Assembly (NCBI RefSeq): GCF_900005615.1
Contig: NZ_LN832559.1
Span: 588,837 to 652,836, forward strand
Length of the DNA stretch: 64,000 nt
Source: Paracoccus aminovorans
Lineage (GTDB): Bacteria; Pseudomonadota; Alphaproteobacteria; Rhodobacterales; Rhodobacteraceae
Direction of reading: 5' to 3'
The translations under genes and the position numbers were made by a program. The notes under the pieces are model-generated. The model saw nothing but the letters and a program-made list of their open reading frames with translations, had not been told where the DNA came from and searched no databases. Below are positions 28,571 to 37,588 of the stretch, piece after piece. Every line of letters begins with the position of its first letter. Position 1 is the first letter of the stretch.

Positions 28571-29955
28571 TTCTGCACCTTCTTCAGATGATAGGATTTC
28601 GGCCGGGTCACGGCCAGATAGCCCAGGTTCGACAGCGCGGCGCCGCGGCCGGTGTCCTTGCAGCCGGTCCAGCACAGCGCCGGGTCCAGGTAGTCGCAGC
28701 GGTTCATGTAGACGGTGCCGGTTTCCAACCGCGCGCCGATTTCGGCCGCCCGTTCCGGGTCGGAGGTCCAGATCGAGGCCGTCAGCCCATAGGCGCAATC
28801 GTTCATCAGCCGCACCGCCGCGTCGTCGCCCGCGACCGGCATGATGCCGACGACCGGGCCGAAGCTTTCCTCGCGCATCACCCGCATGTCGTGGTCGACC
28901 CCGACCAGGACCTCCGGCGCCAGATAGGCCCCGCCGTCATCGGCCGGGAAATCGGCGGGGTCGATCAGCGCCGTCGCGCCCGCCGCCCGTGCCTCGGCGA
29001 CCTGATCGCGCACCAGCTGCGCGAAACGGCGATGCGCCATCGGTCCCATGGTCGTTTCCGGGTCGGTCGGATCGCCCAGCTTCTGCCGCATGACCCAATC
29101 CACCGCCTTGGCGACGAACGCGTCGTAAAGGCGCGCATCGACATAGATCCGCTCGATCCCGCAGCAGCATTGCCCCGCGTTGAACATGGCGCCGTCCATC
29201 AGCCCGTCCACAGCCGCGTCCAGATCGGCATCGGCGCAGACATAGCCGGGGTCCTTGCCGCCGAGCTCCAGCCCGACGGGGGTAAAGGTGCCCGCCGCCG
29301 CCCGTTCGATGGCGCGCCCGCCCGCGACCGAGCCGGTGAAGTTCACGAAGCCGAAGCGGCGCGCGGCGATCAGCGCCTCGGTGGCGGCGTGGTCCAGCAC
29401 CAGGTTCTGGAACACGTCCTGCGGCACGCCGCCCCGGTGCAGCGCCAGCGCCAGCCGCTCGCCGGCCAGCAAGGTCTGGCTGGCGTGTTTCAGCACCACC
29501 GCGTTGCCGGCGATCAGCGCCGGCACGATGGTGTTGATCGCAGTCAAATAGGGATAGTTCCAGGGCGCGACGACCAGAACCACCCCCAGCGCCTCGCGCC
29601 GGATCTCGCGGCGGAAGCGGTCGCTGTCCTCGATCTCGGTCGGAGCCAGCGCCTCGGCGGCGATCCTGGCCATATAGGCGCTGCGTTCGTTCACGCCGCC
29701 CAGCTCGCCGCCATAGCGCACCGGGCGGCCCATCTGCCAGGCAAGCTCATGGGTGATCTCGTCCCGCATGGCCTCCAGCGCGGCGATGCCGGCCGTGACG
29801 CGGGCGATGCGGTCGGAAAGGGGCAGGGCGGCCCAGGCGCCTTGCGCGGCATGGGCGCGGGCGACGGCCGCCTCTGCCTCGGCGGCGGGCAGAACCGGGC
29901 GCTCGGCATAGACCCGGCCGTCGATGGGTGAAATCAGCCTGATGGTCCCGCTCAT
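28567..29955 (-). CDS. Aldehyde dehydrogenase family protein
   Basis: 462-residue NAD(P)-dependent aldehyde dehydrogenase. The catalytic Cys lies in GQCCCGIER (about residues 261-263), the general-base Glu in LELGGKDPG (about 230), and the cofactor motif is VAPWNYPYLTAIN. It lies in an operon-like run downstream of the mla genes (18 bases after the lipoprotein gene) and overlaps the Fe-ADH. The pair may process a fatty or short-chain aldehyde; the link to lipid transport is only positional. Confidence 0.92.
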   Translation of the reverse strand: MSGTIRLISPIDGRVYAERPVLPAAEAEAAVARAHAAQGAWAALPLSDRIARVTAGIAALEAMRDEITHELAWQMGRPVRYGGELGGVNERSAYMARIAAEALAPTEIEDSDRFRREIRREALGVVLVVAPWNYPYLTAINTIVPALIAGNAVVLKHASQTLLAGERLALALHRGGVPQDVFQNLVLDHAATEALIAARRFGFVNFTGSVAGGRAIERAAAGTFTPVGLELGGKDPGYVCADADLDAAVDGLMDGAMFNAGQCCCGIERIYVDARLYDAFVAKAVDWVMRQKLGDPTDPETTMGPMAHRRFAQLVRDQVAEARAAGATALIDPADFPADDGGAYLAPEVLVGVDHDMRVMREESFGPVVGIMPVAGDDAAVRLMNDCAYGLTASIWTSDPERAAEIGARLETGTVYMNRCDYLDPALCWTGCKDTGRGAALSNLGYLAVTRPKSYHLKKVQK

Positions 29956-29973
29956 CCTCCGCCCTCCCGGCGT

Positions 29974-30600
29974 TCAGCGGCAGCGCGCCGCGTTCACCCC
30001 CACGGCCTTCAGACCCCAGCCGGTCATCTGCGCCACCAGCTGCTGCCCCGCCGCGTCGAAGGCGGGGATCAGGTCGGCGGTCTTGGTCGTCGGCGCCTGG
30101 GCCGTGGTGGCGAAATGGCCGCGGGCGACGACGGTGGCGTCCATTTCGCGCACCATCTGCGCATCTACGGTCAGCTTGATGATGGCGCCCTTGCCCGAAA
30201 CCTCGGCGTTGAAGTCCTGCACCTCGGAAATCAGCGCGTAATCGCCCGCCGTGCCCAAGGGCGCCCGGCCGACATGGGTGAACACGTCATAGACGCCGAA
30301 GCCGCGCACCAGCAGCGTTTGCAGCGTCGTGGGCACGGTGTCGCCCCAGCGCGCATCGGGCAGGTATTGCGTCTGAAGCGCGTTCGGCCGGATCATGATG
30401 CGGTCGGTGTCCAGCGTGCCGCGCGCCTTGGGCGGCTCGATCACCAGTTCGGCCAGCCGGCCGCGCCCGCAGCTCTGCGGCCGGTCCGAGGGCGGGCGCA
30501 GCTCGAACACGTCGCGGTCCGGCTCGCCCTCCAGCGCCTTTAGCGCGGTGCAGCCGGGCAGGATCAGGGTCAGCATCAGCAGGGCGGCGGTCAGGCGCAT
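29974..30600 (-). CDS. ABC transport auxiliary lipoprotein (Mla/Pqi type)
   Basis: 208 residues with a lipoprotein signal (LTLILPGCTALK; lipidation at Cys 17). The mature domain matches the ABC_trans_aux (PqiC-like) family: DRIMIRPNALQTQYLPDARW is typical. Such proteins sit at the outer membrane and complete MCE-type lipid bridges. Nine bases downstream of the MCE gene, in the same operon. Confidence 0.85.
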   Translation of the reverse strand: MRLTAALLMLTLILPGCTALKALEGEPDRDVFELRPPSDRPQSCGRGRLAELVIEPPKARGTLDTDRIMIRPNALQTQYLPDARWGDTVPTTLQTLLVRGFGVYDVFTHVGRAPLGTAGDYALISEVQDFNAEVSGKGAIIKLTVDAQMVREMDATVVARGHFATTAQAPTTKTADLIPAFDAAGQQLVAQMTGWGLKAVGVNAARCR

Positions 30601-30609
30601 GGCGTCTCC

Positions 30610-31911
30610 TCAGCGGCGGAACTCGGGGGTCTTCGGCCCCGAGAAGATCTGCGAGGGGTTGCGCCGCAGGGCCGAGACCAGCTCGTTCACATTGCCCACC
30701 AGCCCGCGCAGATCACTGGCCATGCGGGTGATTTGCGGCAGCCCCTCGCGGGTGAAAGCCTGCACCGGGGCGCGGGCGCTGTCCAGCATTCCGCGCAGGC
30801 TGGCAAAGGCGGCATCGGCGCTGTCCGCAGCATCGCGCAGCCGCGCGGTGATCTGGGGCAGGTCGTCCACCACGCGGTCGATGGCCTCGTTCGCCTTGGC
30901 CAGCGTGGCGCGCAGGTCGGTGACCACCGGCTCGACATTGCTGTTCATCACCCGGTCGGCGCTGTCGAAGGCGCGCTCGGCCGAGGCCAGCGTCCGTTGC
31001 CCCATCTCCAGCGCCGCATCCAGGCCGTCCAGGCTCTTGTCGGTGCGCTCGGCCAGCCGGGCCAGGTCGGCCTGCAGGGCCGTGGCGGTCTGGTCCAGCC
31101 GCTGCGTCAGCCCGCGCAGGTCGCCCGAAACATAGTCGCGCAGCTCGTCCAGCGTCGCCGTGCCCGAATCCAGCGCCGCATCGGCCTTGCCGGCGGTTTC
31201 GTCGAACTTGGCCAGCGCGGTGTCTGCATTCCCGAGCGTGGTCTGGGCCGCGGCGCTGAGCCCGTCCAGCCTTTCGCCGAAGGCCGAGATGTCCCCGGCC
31301 GCCGAGGCGATGGAATCGGTGGCCTTGGTCACATCCGCCAGCGCCTTGTCCAGATTCGCGCTGGAGCGTTCGACATTGTCGAGGATGTTGCGCACCCGGC
31401 TCTGGTTCTCTTTGCCCAGCAGCTGGGTCATCTGCTCGGCCACGGTGTTCAGCCGCGAGATCATCTCGGGCCCCTGGTCCGACAGCGTCTGCAGGGCCGA
31501 GCGGTTGGCGGCAATGACCGGGATGCCGTCGGGCTGGGCCTCGCGCAGCAGCGGCGCGTCGGGCGTGCCGGCGGTGATCGCGACATTCGAGACGCCGGTG
31601 ACGCCCTGGATCTCGATCGAGGCGCGGGAATCGGTCTTGACCGGCGTGTCCTCGGCAAGTTCGACCCGCACCCGCACGGCGCCGTTCGCGCCGCTGGCCA
31701 GCTGCATGTCCACGACCTTGCCGACCGCAAGCCCGGCAAAGGCCACCTCGGACGAGATGGCCAGGCCCGAGACCTCGGGGAAATAGATGTCGTAATAGGC
31801 GAATTGCCGGTTGATCTGGATCTTGGCGAACCACATCAGGAACAGAAGCAGCCCCAGGAAGCCCGCGATGGTGAAGGCGCCGATCAGGACGTAATTGGCC
31901 TTGGTCTCCAT
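30610..31911 (-). CDS. MCE-domain lipid-transport protein (MlaD-like)
   Basis: 433 residues: one N-terminal membrane segment (VLIGAFTIAGFLGLLLFLMW), an MCE domain at about residues 38-115 (YFPEVSGLAISSEVAFAGLAVGKV), then a long, mostly helical, coiled-coil-prone region rich in A/D/T to the end. Longer than E. coli MlaD (183) and closer to PqiB/YebT-style or alphaproteobacterial MlaD, whose helical tail spans the periplasm. Substrate is presumably phospholipid. Confidence 0.9.
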   Translation of the reverse strand: METKANYVLIGAFTIAGFLGLLLFLMWFAKIQINRQFAYYDIYFPEVSGLAISSEVAFAGLAVGKVVDMQLASGANGAVRVRVELAEDTPVKTDSRASIEIQGVTGVSNVAITAGTPDAPLLREAQPDGIPVIAANRSALQTLSDQGPEMISRLNTVAEQMTQLLGKENQSRVRNILDNVERSSANLDKALADVTKATDSIASAAGDISAFGERLDGLSAAAQTTLGNADTALAKFDETAGKADAALDSGTATLDELRDYVSGDLRGLTQRLDQTATALQADLARLAERTDKSLDGLDAALEMGQRTLASAERAFDSADRVMNSNVEPVVTDLRATLAKANEAIDRVVDDLPQITARLRDAADSADAAFASLRGMLDSARAPVQAFTREGLPQITRMASDLRGLVGNVNELVSALRRNPSQIFSGPKTPEFRR

Positions 31912-31914
31912 GGG

Positions 31915-32691
31915 CTACTCCTTGCTCCGGCCGGTGGCGATGGCGGCGCGGGCGCGGGGCCCGTGGAAATATTCATGCACCCAAGGGTGATCCACCTTCA
32001 GCATTTCGGCCATGGTGCCGGTGACCAGCACCCGCTTTTCGGCCAGGACCGCGACGCGGTCGCAACAGGCGTGCAGCGTATCCAGGTCATGCGTAACCAG
32101 AAACACCGACAGGTCCATCGCATCGCGCAATTCCACGATCAGCCGGTCGAAGGCGTCGGCGCCGATGGGGTCCAGCCCCGCGGTCGGTTCGTCCAGAAAG
32201 ACGATCTCGGGGTCCAGCGCCAGCGCCCGCGCCAACCCCGCGCGCTTTCTCATGCCCCCCGACAGGTCCGAGGGGTATTTGTCGTTCGCGTTCCAGGGCA
32301 GCCCGGCCATCGAGACCTTCAGTTCCGCCAGCCCGGCCCGCGTCTCGGGCGAAAGCCCCGGCACCGCCCGCAGCGGCACCTCGACATTCTCGCGCACGGT
32401 CAGCGAGGAAAACAGCGCCCCGCCCTGGAACATCACGCCCCAGCGCCGCTCCAGCGCCTCGCGCGCGGCGCCGTGCAGCGCGGTCACGTCCTGGCCGAAC
32501 ACCCGCACCGTGCCGGCGGCGGGCGGGTTCAGCCCGACGATGGTGCGCAGAAGCACCGATTTCCCGGTGCCCGAGCCGCCGACCACGCCCAGGATCTCGC
32601 CCCGCCGCAGGTCTAGGTCCAGCCCGTCATGGACGACATGGCTGCCGAATTGCGTGCGCAGGCCCCGGACCTCGATCAGGTTCTCGCTCAC
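31915..32691 (-). CDS. ABC transporter ATP-binding protein (MlaF-like)
   Basis: 258 residues. Walker A GGSGTGKS (residues 38-45), ABC signature LSGGMRKRAGLARA and Walker B IVFLDEPTAGLDPI are complete. The substrate group is the MlaF/Ttg2A phospholipid-trafficking class judging by the neighbouring permease and MCE genes. Start overlaps the MlaE gene stop (4 bases). Confidence 0.93.
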   Translation of the reverse strand: MSENLIEVRGLRTQFGSHVVHDGLDLDLRRGEILGVVGGSGTGKSVLLRTIVGLNPPAAGTVRVFGQDVTALHGAAREALERRWGVMFQGGALFSSLTVRENVEVPLRAVPGLSPETRAGLAELKVSMAGLPWNANDKYPSDLSGGMRKRAGLARALALDPEIVFLDEPTAGLDPIGADAFDRLIVELRDAMDLSVFLVTHDLDTLHACCDRVAVLAEKRVLVTGTMAEMLKVDHPWVHEYFHGPRARAAIATGRSKE

Positions 32692-33782
32692 AACCCGACC
32701 TCCGAGAAGAAGATCGAGAACAGCGCATCGGCGACGATCACCGCGAAAATGGCGTTGACCACGGCGGTCGAGGTCTCGGCGCCCAGCGATTCCGCATCCT
32801 TGCCGACCTTCATCCCGGCATGGCAGCCGATGATGCCGATGATGACGGCAAAGACCGGCGCTTTGGACAGGCCGACGATGACATGGTCGACGCTGGTTTC
32901 CGCGATCAGCCGATAGCGGAACATCGAGGGCGAGATGCCCAGTTCCACCCAGGACATCAGCGCCCCGCCGACCAGCCCGGCGACATTGGCGATCAGCCCC
33001 AGGATCGGCAGGGTGATGATCAGCGCCAGCACCCGCGGCAGCACCAGCACCATGTCGGGATCCAGGCCCAGCGTCCGCATGGCGTCGATTTCCTCGTTCA
33101 TCTTCATCGAGCCGATGGACGCCGTCAGCGCCGAGGCGGTGCGGCCGGCGACGATGATCGCCGTCAACAGGATGCCCAGTTCCCGCAGGATGGAAATGGC
33201 GATCAGGTCGATGACGAAGATCTCGGCCCCGAACTGGCGCAGTTGCGCCGCGCCCTGAAAGGCCAGCACCACGCCGATCAGGAAGGACATCAGCGCCACG
33301 ATGGGCACGGCGCGCAGCCCGGTTTCCTGGCAGTGATAGACCAGCGAGGTCAGGCGGAAATCGCCGGGATGGCGGATGCCGCGCGCCAGCGCCGCCAGGA
33401 AGCGGCCCAGATATTCCGCCAGTTCGCGCAGAAAGACCAGCGCCGAGACCACCCAGCGTCCCGTCGCCTCGAACAGGCGGCGCCAGCCGGCGGCGGCGGC
33501 GGGCTCGGGGTCGGGCTGCGGCCGGGCCTTGGTCACGCTGTCCAGCAACCGGGCCTGCGCCTCGGTCAGCCCGTCCAGCCTGGCGCCGGATCCGGCCCGA
33601 TTCGACAGATACCAGGCGCCGGCGGTGTCGAGCCGGGTCAGGCCCGACAGCTCCAGCCGCGTCGCCGCCGCGGCCCCGTCCGGCAGCCGGCCCAGCGTCC
33701 AGACGGTCAGCTCGCCTTCCAGCCGCAGCTGGCCGTCCTGGACGGTCGCGCTGAGCTTCGGGGTGACGGCAGGGCTGGGCAT
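32688..33782 (-). CDS. MlaE-family permease with N-terminal STAS-like domain
   Basis: 364 residues. Residues about 1-85 (LEGELTVWTLGRLPDGAAAA ... LSGLTRLDTAGAWYL) look like a STAS domain of the MlaB kind. The remainder is an MlaE permease with YHCQETGLRAVPIVALMSFLIG and VGRTASALTASIGSMKMNEEIDAMRTLG-type motifs. MlaB and MlaE functions are thus joined in one polypeptide, as in several alphaproteobacteria. First gene of the mlaE-mlaF-mlaD-lipoprotein operon. Confidence 0.92.
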   Translation of the reverse strand: MPSPAVTPKLSATVQDGQLRLEGELTVWTLGRLPDGAAAATRLELSGLTRLDTAGAWYLSNRAGSGARLDGLTEAQARLLDSVTKARPQPDPEPAAAAGWRRLFEATGRWVVSALVFLRELAEYLGRFLAALARGIRHPGDFRLTSLVYHCQETGLRAVPIVALMSFLIGVVLAFQGAAQLRQFGAEIFVIDLIAISILRELGILLTAIIVAGRTASALTASIGSMKMNEEIDAMRTLGLDPDMVLVLPRVLALIITLPILGLIANVAGLVGGALMSWVELGISPSMFRYRLIAETSVDHVIVGLSKAPVFAVIIGIIGCHAGMKVGKDAESLGAETSTAVVNAIFAVIVADALFSIFFSEVGL

Positions 33783-33826
33783 GGCAGTCCTAACGGGAAA
33801 AGGATACGGATTTCATCCGGCTATTG

Positions 33827-33846
33827 CCGGGTTTTGTCAAACCCGG
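33827..33846. promoter_or_regulatory. Perfect dyad upstream of the mla operon
   Basis: CCGGGTTT-TGTC-AAACCCGG, a perfect 8-bp inverted repeat 45 bases upstream of mlaE. On the minus strand it contains TTGACA, a perfect -35 hexamer, although no good -10 lies 16-18 bases further. It could be an operator over the promoter or a leader hairpin. Confidence 0.45.
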
Positions 33847-33976
33847 CGCGACGGGCACCGCGCGGCGCCTCTTGAATGTCTCGTATGGCAGGCAAAAGTT
33901 TACGTTTATTTTCAGGTTGTTCTCATTGACTGAAATGCACGCTTTGGTTTAATTGATCATATGCCAGAGCAGAAAT

Positions 33977-34023
33977 CCTCGGGATCCGCGTAAAGAGTGC
34001 ACCCGTAGAAGGTGATCCCGAGG
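33977..34023. repeat. 10-bp inverted repeat after metR
   Basis: CCTCGGGATC (33977-33986) and GATCCCGAGG (34014-34023) are perfect inverted copies separated by 27 bases, just beyond the metR stop. No U-tract. It may form a 3' stem-loop for metR mRNA or be a small mobile-element end. Confidence 0.45.
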
Positions 34024-34031
34024 AGGACCGC

Positions 34032-34946
34032 TCATCCCTGCGGCCCCCGCATCATCCGCAGCGGCTCGGTCCGGGCCAGGCGCAGCACATGGGACATGAA
34101 GGGCTGTTGCAGGTCCTCGCTGCGCAGCGCGGCGTAAAGCCGGCGCAACATGCCCTGCCGGCCCAGCGGCAGCAGTGCCAGTTCCGGATTCGCGGCCTGG
34201 CCGCGCAGCACCCAGTCCGGCATCACCGCCACCCCCCGCCCCGAGGCGATCAGCATCAGCGCGATGGCCGTCTGCTCGACCTGCCGCACATGCGCCGGCT
34301 CTACCCCGGCCGGGTCCAGGAATTGCGAGAATACGTCTAGCCGCGCCCGGTCCATCGGATAGGTGATCAGCGTTTCGCCGGCCAGGTCCTCCGCCTCGGC
34401 GAAACCCTTGGCGGCCAGCGGATGGCCGGCCGCGACCGCCATCGTCGGGGCATAGTCGAACAGCGGCTGGAAGGTGACGCCGGCAATCTCTTCCGGGTCG
34501 GAAGAGATCACCATGTCCACCTGCCCGCGTTGCAGCGCCGGCAGCGCCTTCAGCGACAGGCTGGAGCGGATGTCCAGGTCGACCTCGGGCCAGGCGCGGC
34601 GGAACTGGTCCAGCACCGGCAGCAGCCAGTCGTAGCAATGGTGGCATTCCATCGCCACATGCAGCCGGCCGGCGCGGCCCAGCTCGACGGCGCGGAATTC
34701 GGCCTCGGCGGCGTCGATCATCGGCAGCACCTGCTCGGCGGTGCGCAACAGCCGCATCCCGGCACCCGACAGGCGCAAGGGCTTGGTCTTGCGCAGGAAC
34801 AGCTCGACCCCGGCCTGCTCTTCCAGCGCCTTGATCTGGTGCGACAGCGCCGATTGCGTCAGGTTCAGCACCTCGGCCGCGCGCGCGAGCCCGCCCTGTT
34901 CGTGGATGGCGCGCAGGCTGCGCAGGTGGCGAAGTTCCAGATGCAT
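34032..34946 (-). CDS. metR: LysR-family regulator, probable MetR
   Basis: 304 residues. N-terminal winged helix-turn-helix (GGLARAAEVLNLTQSALSHQ, about residues 18-37) and a LysR effector domain with AMECHHCYDWLLPVLDQF. MetR regulates methionine genes with homocysteine as co-effector. The identity is supported by the divergent metF, 90 bases away, and by paired MetR-like boxes between them. Confidence 0.87.
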   Translation of the reverse strand: MHLELRHLRSLRAIHEQGGLARAAEVLNLTQSALSHQIKALEEQAGVELFLRKTKPLRLSGAGMRLLRTAEQVLPMIDAAEAEFRAVELGRAGRLHVAMECHHCYDWLLPVLDQFRRAWPEVDLDIRSSLSLKALPALQRGQVDMVISSDPEEIAGVTFQPLFDYAPTMAVAAGHPLAAKGFAEAEDLAGETLITYPMDRARLDVFSQFLDPAGVEPAHVRQVEQTAIALMLIASGRGVAVMPDWVLRGQAANPELALLPLGRQGMLRRLYAALRSEDLQQPFMSHVLRLARTEPLRMMRGPQG

Positions 34947-34948
34947 CT

Positions 34949-34992
34949 TGAACGGCTCTCATCACGATCTTGAGGATTATGAATTTGTCTCA
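34949..34992. promoter_or_regulatory. Two MetR-like boxes in the metR-metF intergenic region
   Basis: TGAACGGCTCTCA (34949-34961) and TGAATTTGTCTCA (34980-34992) both read TGAA-N5-CTCA, one base from the known MetR pattern TGAA-N5-TTCA. They start 31 bases apart, close to three helical turns, so two dimers would bind the same face. They lie between the divergent start codons. Confidence 0.6.
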
Positions 34993-35036
34993 CGTCGCGG
35001 GCCATGTCACAAGTCTTGCGACAAAAGGATGATGCC

Positions 35037-35900
35037 ATGACGACGCCTGCGATCAGCTTCGAGTTCTTCCCACCCAAGACCCTGGAACAGTCGTTCCGGC
35101 TGTGGGAGACCGCCCGCGCCCTGGCGCCGCTGGGTCCCGATTTCGTGTCGGTCACCTATGGCGCCGGCGGCACCACCCGCCAGCTGACCCACGACGCGGT
35201 GACGGCGCTGGCCGGCCATTACGGGCTGAACGTCGCCGCGCACCTGACCTGCGTGGACGCCACGTGCGAGGAAACCCTGCAGATCGTCGCCGATTACGCG
35301 GCCGCCGGCGTGCACGAGATCGTCGCCCTGCGCGGCGACGCGCCCCAGGGGCACGAGCGTTTCACCGCCCATCCCAAGGGTTTCGCCAGCTCGGTCGAGC
35401 TGATCGAGGCCATCGCCGCGCGCGGCGACATGACCATCCGTTGCGGCGCCTATCCCGAGCCGCACCCCGAAAGCGCCGACACCGCCGCCGACGTGGCCTG
35501 GCTGAAGCGCAAGGTCGATGCCGGGGCCACCTCGGCGATGACGCAGTTCTTCTTCGACGCCGACACCTTCTTCCGCTTCCGCGACGCCTGCGCGGCGGCC
35601 GGGGTCGCGGCGCCGATCATCCCCGGCATCCTGCCGATCCAGAGCTGGGCCGGCACCCGCCGCTTCGCCGAGCGCTGCGGCACATCGGTCCCGCAATGGG
35701 CCGAGGCGGCCTTTGCCGCCGCCGGCCCGCAGGGCGAGGCCGATCTGGCGCAGGAGATCTGCGTCAAGCTGTGCGAGCAACTGGTCGCGGGCGGCGTGGA
35801 CCGGCTGCATTTCTACACGCTGAACAAGCCCGACCTGGTGCTGAAGGTCTGCGCAGGCCTGGGCATCCATCCGAAGGGCGAATTCTCGCGCGTGGCGTGA
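35037..35900 (+). CDS. metF: Methylenetetrahydrofolate reductase
   Basis: 287 residues; reduces 5,10-methylene-THF to 5-methyl-THF for methionine synthesis. SFEFFPPKT near the N-terminus, LTCVDATCEET, LRGDAPQG and TQFFFDADTFFRF are diagnostic of the FAD-binding barrel. ATG at 35037 is chosen because AAAGG is nine bases upstream; two other ATGs lie just before it in other frames. Divergent from metR, its likely activator. Confidence 0.95.
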   Translation: MTTPAISFEFFPPKTLEQSFRLWETARALAPLGPDFVSVTYGAGGTTRQLTHDAVTALAGHYGLNVAAHLTCVDATCEETLQIVADYAAAGVHEIVALRGDAPQGHERFTAHPKGFASSVELIEAIAARGDMTIRCGAYPEPHPESADTAADVAWLKRKVDAGATSAMTQFFFDADTFFRFRDACAAAGVAAPIIPGILPIQSWAGTRRFAERCGTSVPQWAEAAFAAAGPQGEADLAQEICVKLCEQLVAGGVDRLHFYTLNKPDLVLKVCAGLGIHPKGEFSRVA

Positions 35901-36438
35901 AGGCCTGACAAGGGCTCCGCAGGTCGCAGCGACAGAGCGGCCCTCGCAGGGCACCTTCCAGCAAGGCAAGACCCCGGCCGGTTCGCGGGGGGCATTGTCT
36001 GCGACTTTGTCCGACATCCTGCCTGCTGCCCTCCTGTCTCGGACAGGCGACATGCCGACGAAATGCACCCGCTCGCGGCCCAGAGACAACCGGTCGCTCT
36101 TGCCGACGGTTGCCGCGGCTTGCCGACGGGTCGCGGCGATCGGGGTGTCCGTTCGGGCTTCTCCTGCGACCGTGGTGGCGCGTTGGATGAAACGACGATG
36201 CGGGCGCGCTCCGGGGCGCCTTGTCCATTTGCCGGTCAGCTGTGTCGGACCAGAGGCGGACGGAGCACAGATGCAAGCGTTATGGCCCCACCGCTGCTGG
36301 CAGAGCGGCCTCACGCGGGTGCGCCAGACGTCCTTGCGCGGCCTCGCCTCATCCCGGATTCCTGGGGCAGGATCGGCGAAGTTTGCGAAAAACCGAAATG
36401 CACCTCGCCGAACCTTGGAAATGCCGGCATTGCCGGGA
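35901..36438. other. 538-base region without a supported gene
   Basis: Between convergent metF and the DUF2235 gene. Open frames exist on both strands but show no recognisable domain. Visible structures are a CCTGTC-TCG-GACAGG hairpin near 36032-36046 and a repeated TTGCCGACGG around 36099 and 36120. Composition differs little from the flanks. It may be an eroded gene. Confidence 0.5.
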
Positions 36439-37548
36439 TTAGCCGTCAGGTTGGGGCGACCCGGGGGACGCCAATTCGGATTGTTCCGGCACCGGTGCCG
36501 CGGTTCGGCGGGCGAAGCGGCGGCGGCGGCGGTGCGGCCGTTCCGGCGCCGCCTCGGCCAGCGCGCCGGTCAGCAGCGCGGGTCCGGGGTAGGGACGGGG
36601 CACCGAGGGATGCAGCGCCTCGGACGGATCGCCGCCGGCAAGGCGCGGCGCCCGCGCCAGGAACGCCTTGCCCCAGCTGCGCCAGGACCCGACCGAAGGC
36701 GCCGTCGGGTCGCAGGGGAAATGCTCGGTCCAGCCCTCGGGCAGCGGCAGGCCGAAGGTTTCGGCCCGCGACATCATCCAGACCAGCGGGATATTCGCCA
36801 GCGGCCGGGCATATTCCAGTCCGGACAGCTGGCCGCCGATGTCGGGGTGGCAGCCCCGGAACCACATCTGCTCGATCCGGCCCGGCCGCGATTCGCTGTC
36901 CCAGATCAGCGGCTGGAATGCGGCCCGGGTCTCGTCCAGGGCCAGCGCCTGCACGCCATGTTCGACATGGATGCCCAGATGCTCGTCATGGAAGCGAAAG
37001 CGCGGCTCGGTCAGCATCCACAAGAGCGGCAGCCGGATTCCCAGCGCCATGACGGTGTCGAAAACCCCGATCATGCGGATCGGCACGAAGGGATGGCACA
37101 GCGCCGGATCCAGCTGCTCGACCCCCAGATCGGCGCCGTTGCGGTAAAGCTGCCAGGCCTGCTGGATGTTCTGCGGCGTGGCATGGGCATGGGTCAGCAG
37201 CCCGACCCGCCCGATCATCCCGGCGAGCGAGCGCGCGGCGAAGGCGCCCCGCGAATAGCCGAAGAAGAACAGCGGATCGCCCGGCCGCCATTCCCGGGCC
37301 AGCCAGGCATAGGCCTCGCAGATATGCCGTTCCAGCGTGGCGCCCATGGTCAGCTCGGGCAGGGTGCGCCAGGCGTCCCATTGCTGGCCGGGCGCGTAAT
37401 GCAGCCGCACCGGCGCTGGCAGCGGCCCGATCATGCCCGAGAGCATGGCGTGGATGCGCGCGATCGAGGATCGCCGCCCCTGGGTCAGCGAGGCGAAGGT
37501 GCCGTCCATCAGGACGATATGACACAGGGGCGGACGAGACGATTCCAT
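36439..37548 (-). CDS. DUF2235 (Tle1-like) alpha/beta-hydrolase
   Basis: 369 residues. The nucleophile motif GYSRGAFAARSLAG (about residues 96-109) and WFRGCHPDIGGQ near residue 228 are the hallmark of DUF2235, the fold of type VI phospholipase effectors. There is no signal peptide and no T6SS gene nearby, so this is more likely a housekeeping or stand-alone cytosolic esterase. The last about 50 residues are basic and low-complexity (RRRRRF). Confidence 0.85.
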   Translation of the reverse strand: MESSRPPLCHIVLMDGTFASLTQGRRSSIARIHAMLSGMIGPLPAPVRLHYAPGQQWDAWRTLPELTMGATLERHICEAYAWLAREWRPGDPLFFFGYSRGAFAARSLAGMIGRVGLLTHAHATPQNIQQAWQLYRNGADLGVEQLDPALCHPFVPIRMIGVFDTVMALGIRLPLLWMLTEPRFRFHDEHLGIHVEHGVQALALDETRAAFQPLIWDSESRPGRIEQMWFRGCHPDIGGQLSGLEYARPLANIPLVWMMSRAETFGLPLPEGWTEHFPCDPTAPSVGSWRSWGKAFLARAPRLAGGDPSEALHPSVPRPYPGPALLTGALAEAAPERPHRRRRRFARRTAAPVPEQSELASPGSPQPDG

Positions 37549-37588
37549 GGGGCGACGCTAGCATGGAACCGCGAACACAGCGTTAATG

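Noticed and set aside
35037..35900. SAM-type riboswitch ahead of metF
   Set aside because: The metR-metF gap is only 90 bases, carries MetR-like boxes, and shows no SAM-II-like pseudoknot.
36380..36442. A sixth MITE-like element ending at TTAG (36439-36442) at the DUF2235 stop
   Set aside because: The stop does lie in TTAG, but the adjoining bases (GCCGGCATTGCCGGGA) match the family ends too poorly and no left end is seen.
36439..37548. Type VI secretion effector
   Set aside because: DUF2235 is the Tle1 fold, but no VgrG, immunity or T6SS genes are nearby, so effector status is not supported.
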